From contig NZ_NEUF01000030.1 in the NCBI RefSeq assembly GCF_002910915.1, forward strand, positions 31,547-95,546: a stretch of DNA of 64,000 nucleotides, written 5' to 3'. Positions 27,162 through 35,308 of the stretch are shown piece by piece. This DNA is from Streptomyces sp. SM10. Its GTDB lineage: Bacteria; Actinomycetota; Actinomycetes; Streptomycetales; Streptomycetaceae. How positions within the stretch are numbered: position 1 is the stretch's first letter; each line of letters starts with the position of its first letter. The notes beneath the pieces are model-generated. The model was not told where the DNA came from and searched no databases. It was given only the letters and a program-made list of their open reading frames with translations. A program made the translations under genes and the position numbers.

Positions 27162-27771
27162 GCACGTCCTCCGGGACCTCCTGCTCGATGGCGAAACCGA
27201 GCTTCGGATACTCGATCACCCGCTGGAGGTCACCGACGAGCATGTCCAGGACGAGCTTCTCGTCGCCGATGGACTTCACGTAATCGTCGAACTCCAGCGG
27301 CTCCGACGCGCAGAGGATCTCAACGTCGGGCCAAAGCTTGCGGGCGGTCGCGAACGACCGCCGTTCCATGTAGGGCTTGGAGACCAGCAGCACCGTCGTC
27401 GGGGTGATGCCGGCGCCGGCGAGGACCTCCCGGGAGAAGGTGATGTTCTGTCCCGTGTTACCGGCGTTCGGTTCCAGCAGGATCGCCTCGGCGGGGACGC
27501 CCAGGTCGATGGCGTGCTCGCGGAAGTGGACGGCCTCGCCGCGCGGGAAGACCTGGGCGGTGGTCGGGCTGTTGCCGCCGGTGAACACCAGGGTCGGAAA
27601 GAGCCCGGCCTGATACAGCTCGGCGGAGTGGGCAGCGACACCGAGGTCGTGGCTGCCCAGCCCGATCGCCACATTGACGGGCCGCAGCTCGTGCTGCATC
27701 TGGTGGTAGTCCCAGATCAGCTTGGCCTGGCGCCACTGGTCCTCGGTGATGCTCTGCTGGCTGTCGCTCAC
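27103..27771 (-). CDS. YdcF/ElyC-type DUF218 protein
   Basis: The 222-residue protein has the DUF218 core: VAIGLGSHDLGVAAHSAELYQ, LVFTGGNSP, AILLEPNAGNTGQNITFS and VLLVSKPYMERRSFATA. The E-P-x-A-x-N-T-x-x-N motif and S-K-x-x-x-x-R are the conserved sites of the family, which in E. coli includes SAM-binding YdcF. It lacks a membrane anchor, so it is cytoplasmic. GTG 27771 is preferred because AGGGAG lies 6 nt upstream; GTG 27789 would overlap the regulator stop as GTGA. It shares an operon with the XRE regulator and WbqC. Confidence 0.75.
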   Translation of the reverse strand: MSDSQQSITEDQWRQAKLIWDYHQMQHELRPVNVAIGLGSHDLGVAAHSAELYQAGLFPTLVFTGGNSPTTAQVFPRGEAVHFREHAIDLGVPAEAILLEPNAGNTGQNITFSREVLAGAGITPTTVLLVSKPYMERRSFATARKLWPDVEILCASEPLEFDDYVKSIGDEKLVLDMLVGDLQRVIEYPKLGFAIEQEVPEDVHAAYEFLIHDGFTSRLITS

Positions 27772-27785
27772 GCGCTTCTCCCTGG

Positions 27786-28886
27786 TCACCGTTGCCGGGG
27801 GCCGGTCGGCCCCTCGCTCATGGCCTTGATGCCCTCGATACTGCGCAGTTGGTGCACGAGTCCGTACTGCGCGGCCACCTTGGCGGCCTGGCCGAGGACG
27901 AGGTGTCCATCATCCCGGGTCGCCGTGTCGGAGAGCAGGATGTGGCCAAGAGCGGTGTCCAGTCGCACGCGTTGCATCGGTGATTCGGTGGTCCCGCAGT
28001 GGCGGGCGATGTCGATGAAATGTAGGGCCTGGGGGAGGTCGCCGGCGCCGCGGGCGGCGAGGGCAAGCTTTTGGTGGGCCACCGACCAGTCGTCGGGTTC
28101 CTGGAGGTCTTCGAAGTCGCGGGTCGCGGCCTGCATGACGCGGCTCGCATATTCGTGGTTGCCGTCCTTGCTAAGCGCGGTACCCACCCACAGCCTCGCG
28201 CGGGCCCGGTCACGCCGCGATAGCCGGTCGTCGACGGCGAGGGTTTCGTAGTTGCGGGCGGCGCTCTCCAGCTCCCCGGACATCTCGGTGACCACCGCGA
28301 GGGACAGGTCGAGCTGGGCGACCCGGCGGGGGATGTCGAGCTGGGTGAAGACGGATCGGGCGCCTGCGTAGGAGTACTGGGCCGACAGCGGGCCCAGGAC
28401 GACGCCCTGGTCGCGCTTGAGGTCGCCGAGCAAGGCGGTCGAACGGGCGAACAGATACAGGCCCTTCTCGTCCAGCTCGGGGGCCTTGAACCGGCCCAGC
28501 CACCGCGCAAGGAGGCTGTCGGCGAAGGTGAAGTTCTGCCGGGACAGGGCGACCACGACCCGGTCGAGGTCGTCGGCCCACGACTCGTACTCCCAGGCCC
28601 GGGGCCCGGAGGGGGCAATACGTCGCCGAGCGGAGGTCAAGGGGCTGGTCATCTCGGACAAGAGCGTCTCGAAGCGCAGGTGGACGGCGGCGTCCGCGCG
28701 GCTGAGCGCGGTGTCGAGGATGGCCTGGGTGTCGGGTCTGGGTTCGGTGCCGGCGAGTTTGGACTCCCACTTGGAGACCGTCGCGACGGCCAGGCCGAGC
28801 TGCTGGGCGAAGGCACGCACGCTCAGTCGCAGGGCGAGACGCAGGGCCTTGGCCTCCAGGCCGGTCCACTGGTGCACGGTCGCCAC
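27786..28886 (-). CDS. XRE-type regulator with TPR-like C-terminus
   Basis: The 366-residue protein starts with a helix-turn-helix (about residues 10-55: ALRLSVRAFAQQLGLAVATVSKWE). A long all-helical region follows whose repeated helices, such as RAWEYESWADDLDRVVVALS and ARARLWVGTALSKDG, resemble TPR ligand-sensing parts of Streptomyces regulators. GTG 28886, six bases after AAGGGAG, is favoured over ATG 28910. Three 11-bp iterons lie 50-82 bp upstream and may be its operator. It leads the operon with YdcF and WbqC and is divergent from the resolvase-like gene. Confidence 0.75.
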   Translation of the reverse strand: MATVHQWTGLEAKALRLALRLSVRAFAQQLGLAVATVSKWESKLAGTEPRPDTQAILDTALSRADAAVHLRFETLLSEMTSPLTSARRRIAPSGPRAWEYESWADDLDRVVVALSRQNFTFADSLLARWLGRFKAPELDEKGLYLFARSTALLGDLKRDQGVVLGPLSAQYSYAGARSVFTQLDIPRRVAQLDLSLAVVTEMSGELESAARNYETLAVDDRLSRRDRARARLWVGTALSKDGNHEYASRVMQAATRDFEDLQEPDDWSVAHQKLALAARGAGDLPQALHFIDIARHCGTTESPMQRVRLDTALGHILLSDTATRDDGHLVLGQAAKVAAQYGLVHQLRSIEGIKAMSEGPTGPRQR

Positions 28887-28935
28887 ACGTCGCTCCCTTC
28901 CGCCAGCCATCGAAGCACGCTCCGTGCAGTCGGCG

Positions 28936-28968
28936 GGACGGAAGTGGAACGGAAGTAGAACGGGCGGT
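28936..28968 (-). promoter_or_regulatory. Three 11-bp iterons in the XRE / resolvase-like divergent region
   Basis: GGACGGAAGTG, GAACGGAAGTA and GAACGGGCGGT follow each other with an exact 11-bp period, about one helical turn. This lies between two divergent start codons (28886 and 29042) and suits cooperative binding by the XRE regulator. Confidence 0.5.
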
Positions 28969-29041
28969 GATTGGCCCGGGGTTGGCGGGCAGCCACGCTG
29001 AAGGGGTCATCAGTTGTCGAGCCCTCTGGACGGTCCTCAGC

Positions 29042-29470
29042 ATGGAACCCCTCACGGAGCATCGCCAGATCAACGGTCCGGTCGTCTACGGCCTCCTGCG
29101 GCTGGTGAAGGTGCCCGCGGCCCGGCATGCGGCGTTGGCCGCGTCGCTCGCCGAGTACTGCCGCAGCCACGAGCTGCAACTTTCCGGCGTCTTCACCGAC
29201 CGCGACGTGAGTTCTGGGCCCGACTCGGCGGCGTTCACCGGGCTGCTGGACCTGCTGGCCCTGCCGGACGTCTATGGCGTGATCGCCCCGGCCATGTCGC
29301 ACCTGGGGCCGAAGGCCATAGCCGCCCAGCGCAGACACCGGATCGAGACGGCCGGCTCCCGATTGCTGCTGGTCCGCCGCCCCCGCACCGCACACCTGCC
29401 GGTCTCCCACCACGGTCCCGTTCGCCGACGCAGCGCAGGGAATGCCCGCGTTCTGGACGCCGAGTCATGA
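29042..29470 (+). CDS. Resolvase-like protein without visible catalytic serine
   Basis: A 142-residue protein. VVYGLLRLVKVPAARHAALAASL, LSGVFTDRDVSS and FTGLLDLLALPDVYGVIAP run like the serine-recombinase catalytic fold (strand, helix, F-x-D, then VVxP). However, the nucleophilic serine in the first strand (Y-x-R-x-S) is absent and there is no DNA-binding or long C-terminal domain. It is therefore probably not a recombinase but a co-opted regulator. The N-terminal sequence has no good ribosome site. It overlaps the following GHKL ATPase region, so the two are probably coupled. Confidence 0.55.
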   Translation: MEPLTEHRQINGPVVYGLLRLVKVPAARHAALAASLAEYCRSHELQLSGVFTDRDVSSGPDSAAFTGLLDLLALPDVYGVIAPAMSHLGPKAIAAQRRHRIETAGSRLLLVRRPRTAHLPVSHHGPVRRRSAGNARVLDAES

Positions 29471-29478
29471 GGACGGCA

Positions 29479-29880
29479 ATGACCGAGACGACCCGGCGGT
29501 TCTTCACGGCCCGGCCCGAATCGATCGGCCAGGCCAGAAAGTTCGTTACGGATGCCCTGGCCGGATGGGGCCTGCACGACCGCGCCGAGGACATCCGGCT
29601 CTGCGTCTCCGAGCTCGCCACGAACGCCCTGGTTCACGGCACCGTCGCCGACCACGGCTTCCTGGTCAAGCTGGTCGCCGACGAGGGAGAAGTACGGCTG
29701 GAAGTGCACGACAGCCGCCGCCGGCTCCCCGCGGTCCGCCAGGCCGCCGACACGGACCTGTCCGGACGCGGCCTGACGCTGGTGAGCGTGCTCGCCGACG
29801 ACTGGGGCGTTCTGGACCGCACCCCGGTCGGGAAAGTCGTCTGGTCCTGTTTCAAAGCTGAGGGAGGGACGACGTCATGA
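29479..29880 (+). CDS. GHKL ATPase of the anti-sigma/RsbW type
   Basis: The 133-residue protein is a single HATPase_c domain of the short anti-sigma kind. The N box is CVSELATNALVHG, the G box region is DLSGRGLTLVSVLADDWGV, and it ends VVWSCFK. Such proteins in Streptomyces bind sigma or anti-anti-sigma factors and often accompany regulatory trios. ATG 29479 follows GAGGA by 5 bases; ATG 29467 (overlapping the preceding stop as ATGA) is an alternative. No cognate sigma factor is in the island. It overlaps the next gene by ATGA. Confidence 0.8.
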   Translation: MTETTRRFFTARPESIGQARKFVTDALAGWGLHDRAEDIRLCVSELATNALVHGTVADHGFLVKLVADEGEVRLEVHDSRRRLPAVRQAADTDLSGRGLTLVSVLADDWGVLDRTPVGKVVWSCFKAEGGTTS

Positions 29881-30347
29881 CCGTCATCCTCACCCCATCC
29901 GGTCCGGAACTACGGCTGTTGGTCTCGCTCGCTTCCTGGACCTGGCCGGGCACCAGTCCGGACGGCCGCGAGGTCGCGCACATCCTGATCACCCACAACC
30001 CGGCCTTCACAGGCCCCGACGCTGCCGAGGCGGTCGAGGCCCGGATGCGTCGGCTCTCCGACAGCCTCGGCGGCCTGGCCAGCTCCCGGGCGCCCGTTCG
30101 CGAGCTCGCCCGATGCCTGCAGGTCGTCGGCGGGCAAGTGCTGATGAGCTTTCCCGGCACCGCCCGCAAGCTGCGGCTGCCCACCCGCCGGCCCTGGACC
30201 GAACTGGTCGCCAGCAACAGCGGGGCCGTCCTCCTGCTCGGACTGGACCCACTGCCGCAGACCGCTGACGCCGCCCGCCTCGACACCTACTTGGACGACG
30301 CGCTCGCCGCCGACCGGCTGCTGTTCGGACTCGCCCGCATCCGCTGA
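29877..30347 (+). CDS. Unknown island protein, 156 residues
   Basis: A soluble protein starting MTVILTPSGPELRLLVSLASW. It has no membrane segment, signal or recognised motif. A conserved-looking VREL-to-FPGTARKL stretch and a leucine-rich C-terminus suggest a helical fold. It is coupled to the GHKL ATPase by an ATGA overlap, so the two likely act together. I do not recognise the family. Confidence 0.6.
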   Translation: MTVILTPSGPELRLLVSLASWTWPGTSPDGREVAHILITHNPAFTGPDAAEAVEARMRRLSDSLGGLASSRAPVRELARCLQVVGGQVLMSFPGTARKLRLPTRRPWTELVASNSGAVLLLGLDPLPQTADAARLDTYLDDALAADRLLFGLARIR

Positions 30348-30708
30348 CCACCTGGACTTCCCGCACGGCCCCCGGACGCGACAGATGAGAGTGAACTGTC
30401 ATGGGAGCCGAACGACGGGACTGTGGACGCGGCCCTCGCTTCAACCGATCTGCGAGCGCTGGCGGGGATCACTGTTCGGGTCGACGTCCTTTTGCTTGCC
30501 GAGAGTGATCTGAATCATCGCGCCTCCCTGCGGGGTTGCCTCGTGGCCGTAATGACTGAGGCAGCCCGGTCAGGGCTACCACTAGTCCCCGTTATAACGG
30601 GGTATCAAAGCCTGTCTCCCAGAGCGCAGTCGGCATCCTGGATGCGGAACGGACGGGCCCCGGAATCTGCGAGCATCTGGGGGTGTCATACCGGACGAGG
30701 GAGATCAG
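30348..30708. other. Intergenic region before the first ABC operon
   Basis: This is 361 bp with no supportable gene. It contains a 16-bp perfect palindrome at 30587-30602, about 105 bp before the ABC start, and otherwise nothing I can name. Confidence 0.5.
30587..30602 (+). promoter_or_regulatory. Perfect palindrome, probable operator
   Basis: CCCCGTTATAACGGGG is a perfect 16-bp dyad with an AT-rich centre, in an otherwise GC-rich spacer. It stands 106 bp before the TTG start of the ABC ATPase. It looks like a dimeric repressor site; the protein that reads it is unknown. Confidence 0.5.
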
Positions 30709-31599
30709 TTGTTACGTCTTCAATCAGTGAGCAAGCGCTATGGCCGTGGCGATTGGATCCTGAGAGACGTGGACGTGGAGGCCCCGGCCGGCGAGATCGT
30801 GGCATTCGCCGGCGGGAACGGATCAGGGAAGTCGACACTGCTGCGGATCGCGGTGGGCTTGTCCCGGCCGACCCGCGGCACAGTGGCCGCCCGGCCGCCC
30901 GTCGTCGGGTACGTCCCGGACCGGTTCTCACCCAACGAACGCATGTCGGCCGCGGCGTACCTGACACACATGGGCCGCGTCCGCGGGCTGACCACCTCGG
31001 CCGCCTCGGCGCGGGCCGGCCAGCTGCTGGACCGCCTCGCCCTGGTGGGCGGCAAGCACGCCCCCCTACGGAGCCTGTCAAAGGGCAACGCGCAGAAGGT
31101 CGCGCTGGCCCAGGCCCTCCTGGTGGAACCCGGACTTCTCGTCCTGGACGAGCCGTGGTCCGGGCTGGACGCCGACGCCCACGGCGTGCTCGCCGAGATC
31201 ATGACCGGGGTCGCGGCCTCCGGGAGCACCGTCGTGTTCACCGACCACCGCGAGTCGGTCACCCGGGCCCGCGCCACCCGGACCTACACGGTCAGCAGGG
31301 GCCGCGTGTGCCTGGAGGGACCCGAGCCGCAGGCCACCGAGCAGCGGCCGGTGTCCGACGTCGTCCTGACCGCGGGCCGCGACGGCCGCGTACCGCAGGA
31401 CCTCGCCTGGGAGCAACTGGACGGCGTCACCGCGGTGCGCCGGGACGTCTCTGGCGTCAGGCTGCGCGTGGGACGCGAGTCCACCGACGCCCTGCTGTTC
31501 ACCGCGCTCCAGCACGGCTGGTCCGTCGAGACCGTCACCGGGACCACCACGGACCACCACCGGACGCCGAACTCCGCGACGAACGGAGACATGCGGTGA
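30709..31599 (+). CDS. ABC transporter ATP-binding protein (island, first system)
   Basis: The 296-residue ATPase has Walker A GGNGSGKST (Lys41), a signature LSKGNAQKVALAQALL and Walker B LLVLDEPWSGLD, followed by a degraded-looking FTDHRES switch. The variant signature (LSKGN) and C-terminal extension suggest an exporter of the CcmA/BcrA type. Start is TTG 30709 after GAGGGAG. GTG of the next gene overlaps its stop as GTGA, so the two form one transporter. Confidence 0.88.
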   Translation: MLRLQSVSKRYGRGDWILRDVDVEAPAGEIVAFAGGNGSGKSTLLRIAVGLSRPTRGTVAARPPVVGYVPDRFSPNERMSAAAYLTHMGRVRGLTTSAASARAGQLLDRLALVGGKHAPLRSLSKGNAQKVALAQALLVEPGLLVLDEPWSGLDADAHGVLAEIMTGVAASGSTVVFTDHRESVTRARATRTYTVSRGRVCLEGPEPQATEQRPVSDVVLTAGRDGRVPQDLAWEQLDGVTAVRRDVSGVRLRVGRESTDALLFTALQHGWSVETVTGTTTDHHRTPNSATNGDMR

Positions 31600-32255
31600 T
31601 CGCACTCATGCGCTACACCTTCGCCACCGTGCTGCACACGCAGCGCTACCTCGCCCCGCTGCTCTTGTTCATGGGCCTGATGAGCGTGCTGACCGTCAAC
31701 GGCAGCGGCCCGCTGCCTCCGGCCTACGCCTCCTCCGCCGGCGCCCTGTTCATCTGCTCGACCTGGCTGACGATCGCGCTGATGAGCCTGGACGACCCGC
31801 CGCAGCGGGCGATCGTCGTCGTCACCGCGGGCGGCCGGTCGCTCACGGTGCTGCTCGCGGCGATCGGCACGGCCCTGCTGAGCTGTCTCGTGCTGATGAC
31901 CTTCGGGCTGTTCTTCCCGCTGTGGATGGGCGACTACGTGGTGACCACGACCGATCTCCTGCTGGGCCTGGAGGCGCAGCTCACCTGCGCCCTCGTCGGC
32001 ATCGCCATCGGCGTGCTGTGTTCACGGCTGGTCTTCAAACGGCAGGGCTACGCGCTGATCGCTGCCCTCGCGCTGGTGATGGGAGCTCTCTTCGCCAAGG
32101 GCATGCCTCCGGTCAACCGCCTGTTCACCCTGATGGCCACCACCCCCGACGCGGCGGAACTGCTCGCCCCCACCGGCGTCATGCTGGCGATCTCCGCGAT
32201 GATCCTTGCCGTGTTCACCGCCGCCACGCAGTTCGTCGCCGGGCGCAGGGAATAG
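31596..32255 (+). CDS. ABC transporter membrane protein (first system)
   Basis: A 219-residue hydrophobic protein with about six helices; it has no recognised permease signature but is translationally coupled to the ATPase. The loop GDYVVTTTDLLLGLEAQ sits between helices three and four. It is the likely permease. Substrate unknown; a peptide or antibiotic exporter is only a guess from the gene layout. Confidence 0.7.
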   Translation: MIALMRYTFATVLHTQRYLAPLLLFMGLMSVLTVNGSGPLPPAYASSAGALFICSTWLTIALMSLDDPPQRAIVVVTAGGRSLTVLLAAIGTALLSCLVLMTFGLFFPLWMGDYVVTTTDLLLGLEAQLTCALVGIAIGVLCSRLVFKRQGYALIAALALVMGALFAKGMPPVNRLFTLMATTPDAAELLAPTGVMLAISAMILAVFTAATQFVAGRRE

Positions 32256-32614
32256 ACCGCCGGCCCTCATCCGCCCCTGGGCCTGCCGGGCGCTTCCTGA
32301 TCCACTCAGCCCGACGCGTACGACCCGAAACTCGACGTCGACTTCACCCCGCTGCGCGAGCAGGACCTCACTGCTGCTGGACTCAGCCAGCTTGCTTGAC
32401 CGACCGCGTCCTCCTGGCGTGAGCACGGGCCCGTACTGTCGAAGCGGGCGCCCAAATCACCTCTCATGGCTTCGGGCTCTCATTGGTGCTGTGTCAGGCG
32501 CGGGTGGAAGCGGTAGCGCCAGGTGGCAGCCGTGGGCAGAAGCCCCGGCAAGCGCGAAACGGACATCGGTTCGCGTGCTGCCTTCCGAGACGGCGCGGAG
32601 GTTCAGTCGTCAGG
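32256..32614. other. Intergenic region with a possible coding remnant
   Basis: This is 359 bp between the permease stop and the LspA-like stop. A 31-codon frame ending at 32399 reads DPKLDVDFTPLREQDL in good codon style but has no start; it may be the tail of a lost gene. No terminator hairpin stands out. Confidence 0.35.
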
Positions 32615-33157
32615 CTATGTCGAGTCAGACGTTGCCGTAGACACGTCAGGGGAGGGCTCTTCGCCTGGTGTCTTGGCGAGCGGCACACCACGTAGGCAGA
32701 GCAGCGCCAGCGCAGCGCATCCGCAGACGAGTGCAATGTCGGCGACGTTCCCTACGAAAGGACCGTAGTCGATGAAGTCCACGACATGCCCGCGGGCGAA
32801 GCCGGGCGCGCGGAAGAGCCTGTCGCCCAAGTGGGACATCGTGCCGCCGAGTAGCGTGCCCAGCACAAGCGCCCACCGACGAGAGGTCAGTCGGCGTGCG
32901 GCATAGAGGATGCCGACCACTGCGCCCGCCGTCGCCAGGGCGAACACCCATGTCGCGCCGGAGCCGATGGAGAACGCGGCGCCGGCGTTGTACAACAGCC
33001 GGAAATGGATCAGAGTCGGGATCGCGGTGACGCTCTCGCCGGTGGACAGCGCGGAGACCGCCCAGAACTTGGTGAGTTGGTCCACGAGCAGGACCACTGC
33101 CGCCAGCGTGAGCATCACGCTGTACAACCGTCCCGATCCCCGATTCAGCCGCGTCAT
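32615..33157 (-). CDS. LspA-like signal peptidase II paralogue
   Basis: A 180-residue membrane protein with four helices. The LspA motifs DQLTK, NAGAAF and VVDFID are present, and both catalytic aspartates, Asp112 (GDR) and Asp140 (NVAD), are kept. The usual GN before L/I-x-D-R is replaced by S-H, so activity may be altered. LspA cleaves prolipoprotein signal peptides. A house-keeping copy should exist elsewhere; island copies are sometimes tied to antibiotic (globomycin-like) resistance, which is inference. ATG 33157 follows AAGGAGG. Confidence 0.82.
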   Translation of the reverse strand: MTRLNRGSGRLYSVMLTLAAVVLLVDQLTKFWAVSALSTGESVTAIPTLIHFRLLYNAGAAFSIGSGATWVFALATAGAVVGILYAARRLTSRRWALVLGTLLGGTMSHLGDRLFRAPGFARGHVVDFIDYGPFVGNVADIALVCGCAALALLCLRGVPLAKTPGEEPSPDVSTATSDST

Positions 33158-33226
33158 TCGCTGCCTCCTTCTCATGTGGTTGTTACCTGCATTCGTGGTG
33201 GTCAGCCGTCCGCCCGACGGCGACTC

Positions 33227-33934
33227 TCAGCCACCGATCGGCGGGGCTGCCGCCGTCACCAGGCCGCTCTCGTACGCGGCAATCACCAGCTGGGCGCGAT
33301 CGCGCGCGGCGAGCTTGCCGAGCAGGTGGTTGACGTGGGTCTTGACGGTGGCAACGCCGAGAAAGAGCCGTCCGGCGATTTCGGTGTTGGACAGGCCGCG
33401 GGCGATGAGGGTGAGGACCTCGCGTTCGCGCGCGGTGACGCCGTCCAGGGTGGGACTCAGCGGTCGCGAGGGCTCCGGGCGACGGGCGAACTCCGCGATC
33501 AGGCGCCGCGTCACCGCCGGCGCCAAAAGAGCATCGCCGGCGGCGAGGAGCCGGATCGCCGCGAGCAGCTCGCCTGGTGGCGTGTCCTTGAGCAGGAAGC
33601 CACTGGCGCCGGCTCGTAGGGCGGCGTAGACGTACTCGTCCAGGTCGAACATCGTCAGGATCAGCACCTTGACGTTCGCGGTCTCGGGGGAGCCGCAGAT
33701 CAGCCGGGTCGCCTCGATGCCGTCCATCTCGGGCATGCGCACGTCCATCAGGACCACATCCGGGGGATCCCGCCGGGCAAGCCGCACGGCCTCGGCCCCG
33801 GTGGCAGCCTCCGACGTGGTCGTCAGGCCGGGCTCGGTGTCGACGAGCACCCGCAGGCTGCCGCGCAACAGCGCCTGGTCGTCGGCGATCAGCACGCGTA
33901 TCGCGTTGTCGGCTAGATCGCCGGGCCGGGTCAA
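33227..33934 (-). CDS. NarL/LuxR-type response regulator
   Basis: The 235-residue regulator has a receiver domain with the phosphoacceptor Asp in VVLMDVRMPEMDG and the LLKD lysine, and a LuxR helix-turn-helix (LTAREREVL, LSNTEIAGRLFLGVATVKTHV). Start is TTG 33934, overlapping the kinase stop as TTGA, with GAGGAG five bases upstream; the longer upstream open frame belongs to the kinase gene. It should control the flanking ABC system. Confidence 0.9.
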   Translation of the reverse strand: MTRPGDLADNAIRVLIADDQALLRGSLRVLVDTEPGLTTTSEAATGAEAVRLARRDPPDVVLMDVRMPEMDGIEATRLICGSPETANVKVLILTMFDLDEYVYAALRAGASGFLLKDTPPGELLAAIRLLAAGDALLAPAVTRRLIAEFARRPEPSRPLSPTLDGVTAREREVLTLIARGLSNTEIAGRLFLGVATVKTHVNHLLGKLAARDRAQLVIAAYESGLVTAAAPPIGG

Positions 33935-35130
33935 GCGTTCTCCTCGTACGGCAGTATCGCCCGGACCGCGAAGCCGCCCGTCGGGCACGGTCCGGCGGTA
34001 AGGGTCCCGCCATGGACGGCGACGCGTTCGCGCATGCCCACGATGCCGTGTCCGCCCGGTGTCATCGCGAGGTTCGCCCGGCCGGCGCCGTCGTCGACGA
34101 TATCGAGCCGGACCTCGCGGCCGTTCGCGTCGACCACCACTCGGCAACGGGTCGCGGGGGCGGTGTGCTTGGCGACGTTGGTCAGTGCCTCCTGCACGAT
34201 CCGATAGACGGCCAGCGCGATGGCGTCTGGAAGGTTGTCGACACCGCGCATGGCCAACCGCGCGCCGGCCTGCCGGACCAGCTCGGCAAGAGCATCGGTT
34301 CCGGGCGCCGGGCCAAGGGCCGCGACCTGCCGTTCACCTTCGGACGCGCGAAGCACGCCGAGCATCTGGCGCATGTCGTTCAGCGCGGTGCGGCTCGTGC
34401 GCTCGATGACCTGCAGTGCGTCGTACGCCTCCTGCGGCCGGACGTGGAGCACGTGGTTGGCGACGCCGGCCTTGACCGCGATCAGGCCCATGCTGTGGGT
34501 GACGACGTCGTGCAACTCGCGGGCGATTCGCAGGCGTTCCTCGGTGACGGCGCGCTGCGCGAGCTGCTCGGCCGCCCGCACGGCGAAGGCACGTCTTTGC
34601 CGCGCGGCGCGTCCCAGCTCCCAGGCGCCGAGCAGCGCGACGAAGCCGAGCAGCAGCAGACCCGGGCCGTTGTGCCACCGGTCCGTTCCGCCGGCCCGCG
34701 CGGCCGCGACCATGCCGGCGACCGACAACACGGCGATCGCCAGGCCGGGCAGCCATCGCCGCCACCAACGGCGCGGCCTCGCCATGACGGCGACGGTGTA
34801 GAGGGCGAACGCCCCCGACAGGAATGGGTCCCACGCCTGGTCCCGCGCGACCGCCACGGCCGTGACCGCCAGCACGACCACGAACACGGGCACCGGCCAG
34901 ATCCACCGGACGGCGACAGGCACCGTGGCCGCGGCGACGAGCACGAGCCGCTCCCACGGCACCGGTGTCGAGGACGGCTGTGCGGCCGACGAGTCCCCCG
35001 CCGGCCCGGTCAACAACAGCGCGGCCGCATAGCCGAGCACGAGCACGCAGTCCATGGTTGTGCGTTGGCGCCGGCTCAGCCGCCGAGCCAGGAGGGGAGG
35101 GTCGTCGTCCACAGCCGTACCTGCTTGCAC
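33931..35130 (-). CDS. Sensor histidine kinase (HisKA_3 type)
   Basis: About 399 residues, membrane-bound. Five or six hydrophobic helices (residues about 30-170) form the sensor; then the dimerisation motif RIARELHDVVTHSMG carries the phospho-His and an HATPase_c ends with GGHGIVGMRERVAVHGG. It lacks a large extracellular loop, so it may sense within the membrane as LiaS/BceS-type kinases do. GTG 35130 is a weakly supported start; GTG 35112 is possible. It is divergent from the second ABC operon and coupled to its response regulator. Confidence 0.82.
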   Translation of the reverse strand: MQAGTAVDDDPPLLARRLSRRQRTTMDCVLVLGYAAALLLTGPAGDSSAAQPSSTPVPWERLVLVAAATVPVAVRWIWPVPVFVVVLAVTAVAVARDQAWDPFLSGAFALYTVAVMARPRRWWRRWLPGLAIAVLSVAGMVAAARAGGTDRWHNGPGLLLLGFVALLGAWELGRAARQRRAFAVRAAEQLAQRAVTEERLRIARELHDVVTHSMGLIAVKAGVANHVLHVRPQEAYDALQVIERTSRTALNDMRQMLGVLRASEGERQVAALGPAPGTDALAELVRQAGARLAMRGVDNLPDAIALAVYRIVQEALTNVAKHTAPATRCRVVVDANGREVRLDIVDDGAGRANLAMTPGGHGIVGMRERVAVHGGTLTAGPCPTGGFAVRAILPYEENA

Positions 35131-35308
35131 CGCTCGACCATACCGAGGGGATACACCGCGGCACCTCCATCCTGCGGCCGACACCACCGCTCCACCCACA
35201 GTGGGGTGCCGCCGGCAGCCGGCGGCCGTACTCCACCCAGGGGTGGACGGAGGGCGTCCACCCCGAGCCGGACGCGGCCGCACCCTGTTGTGCCCGACCA
35301 TCACCTCC

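Noticed and set aside
29042..29470. Functional serine integrase of the island
   Set aside because: No catalytic serine, only 142 residues and no DNA-binding domain.
32206..32640. 144-codon frame between the ABC permease and LspA-like gene
   Set aside because: Ser/Arg/Pro-rich with a start inside the permease gene and no recognisable features.
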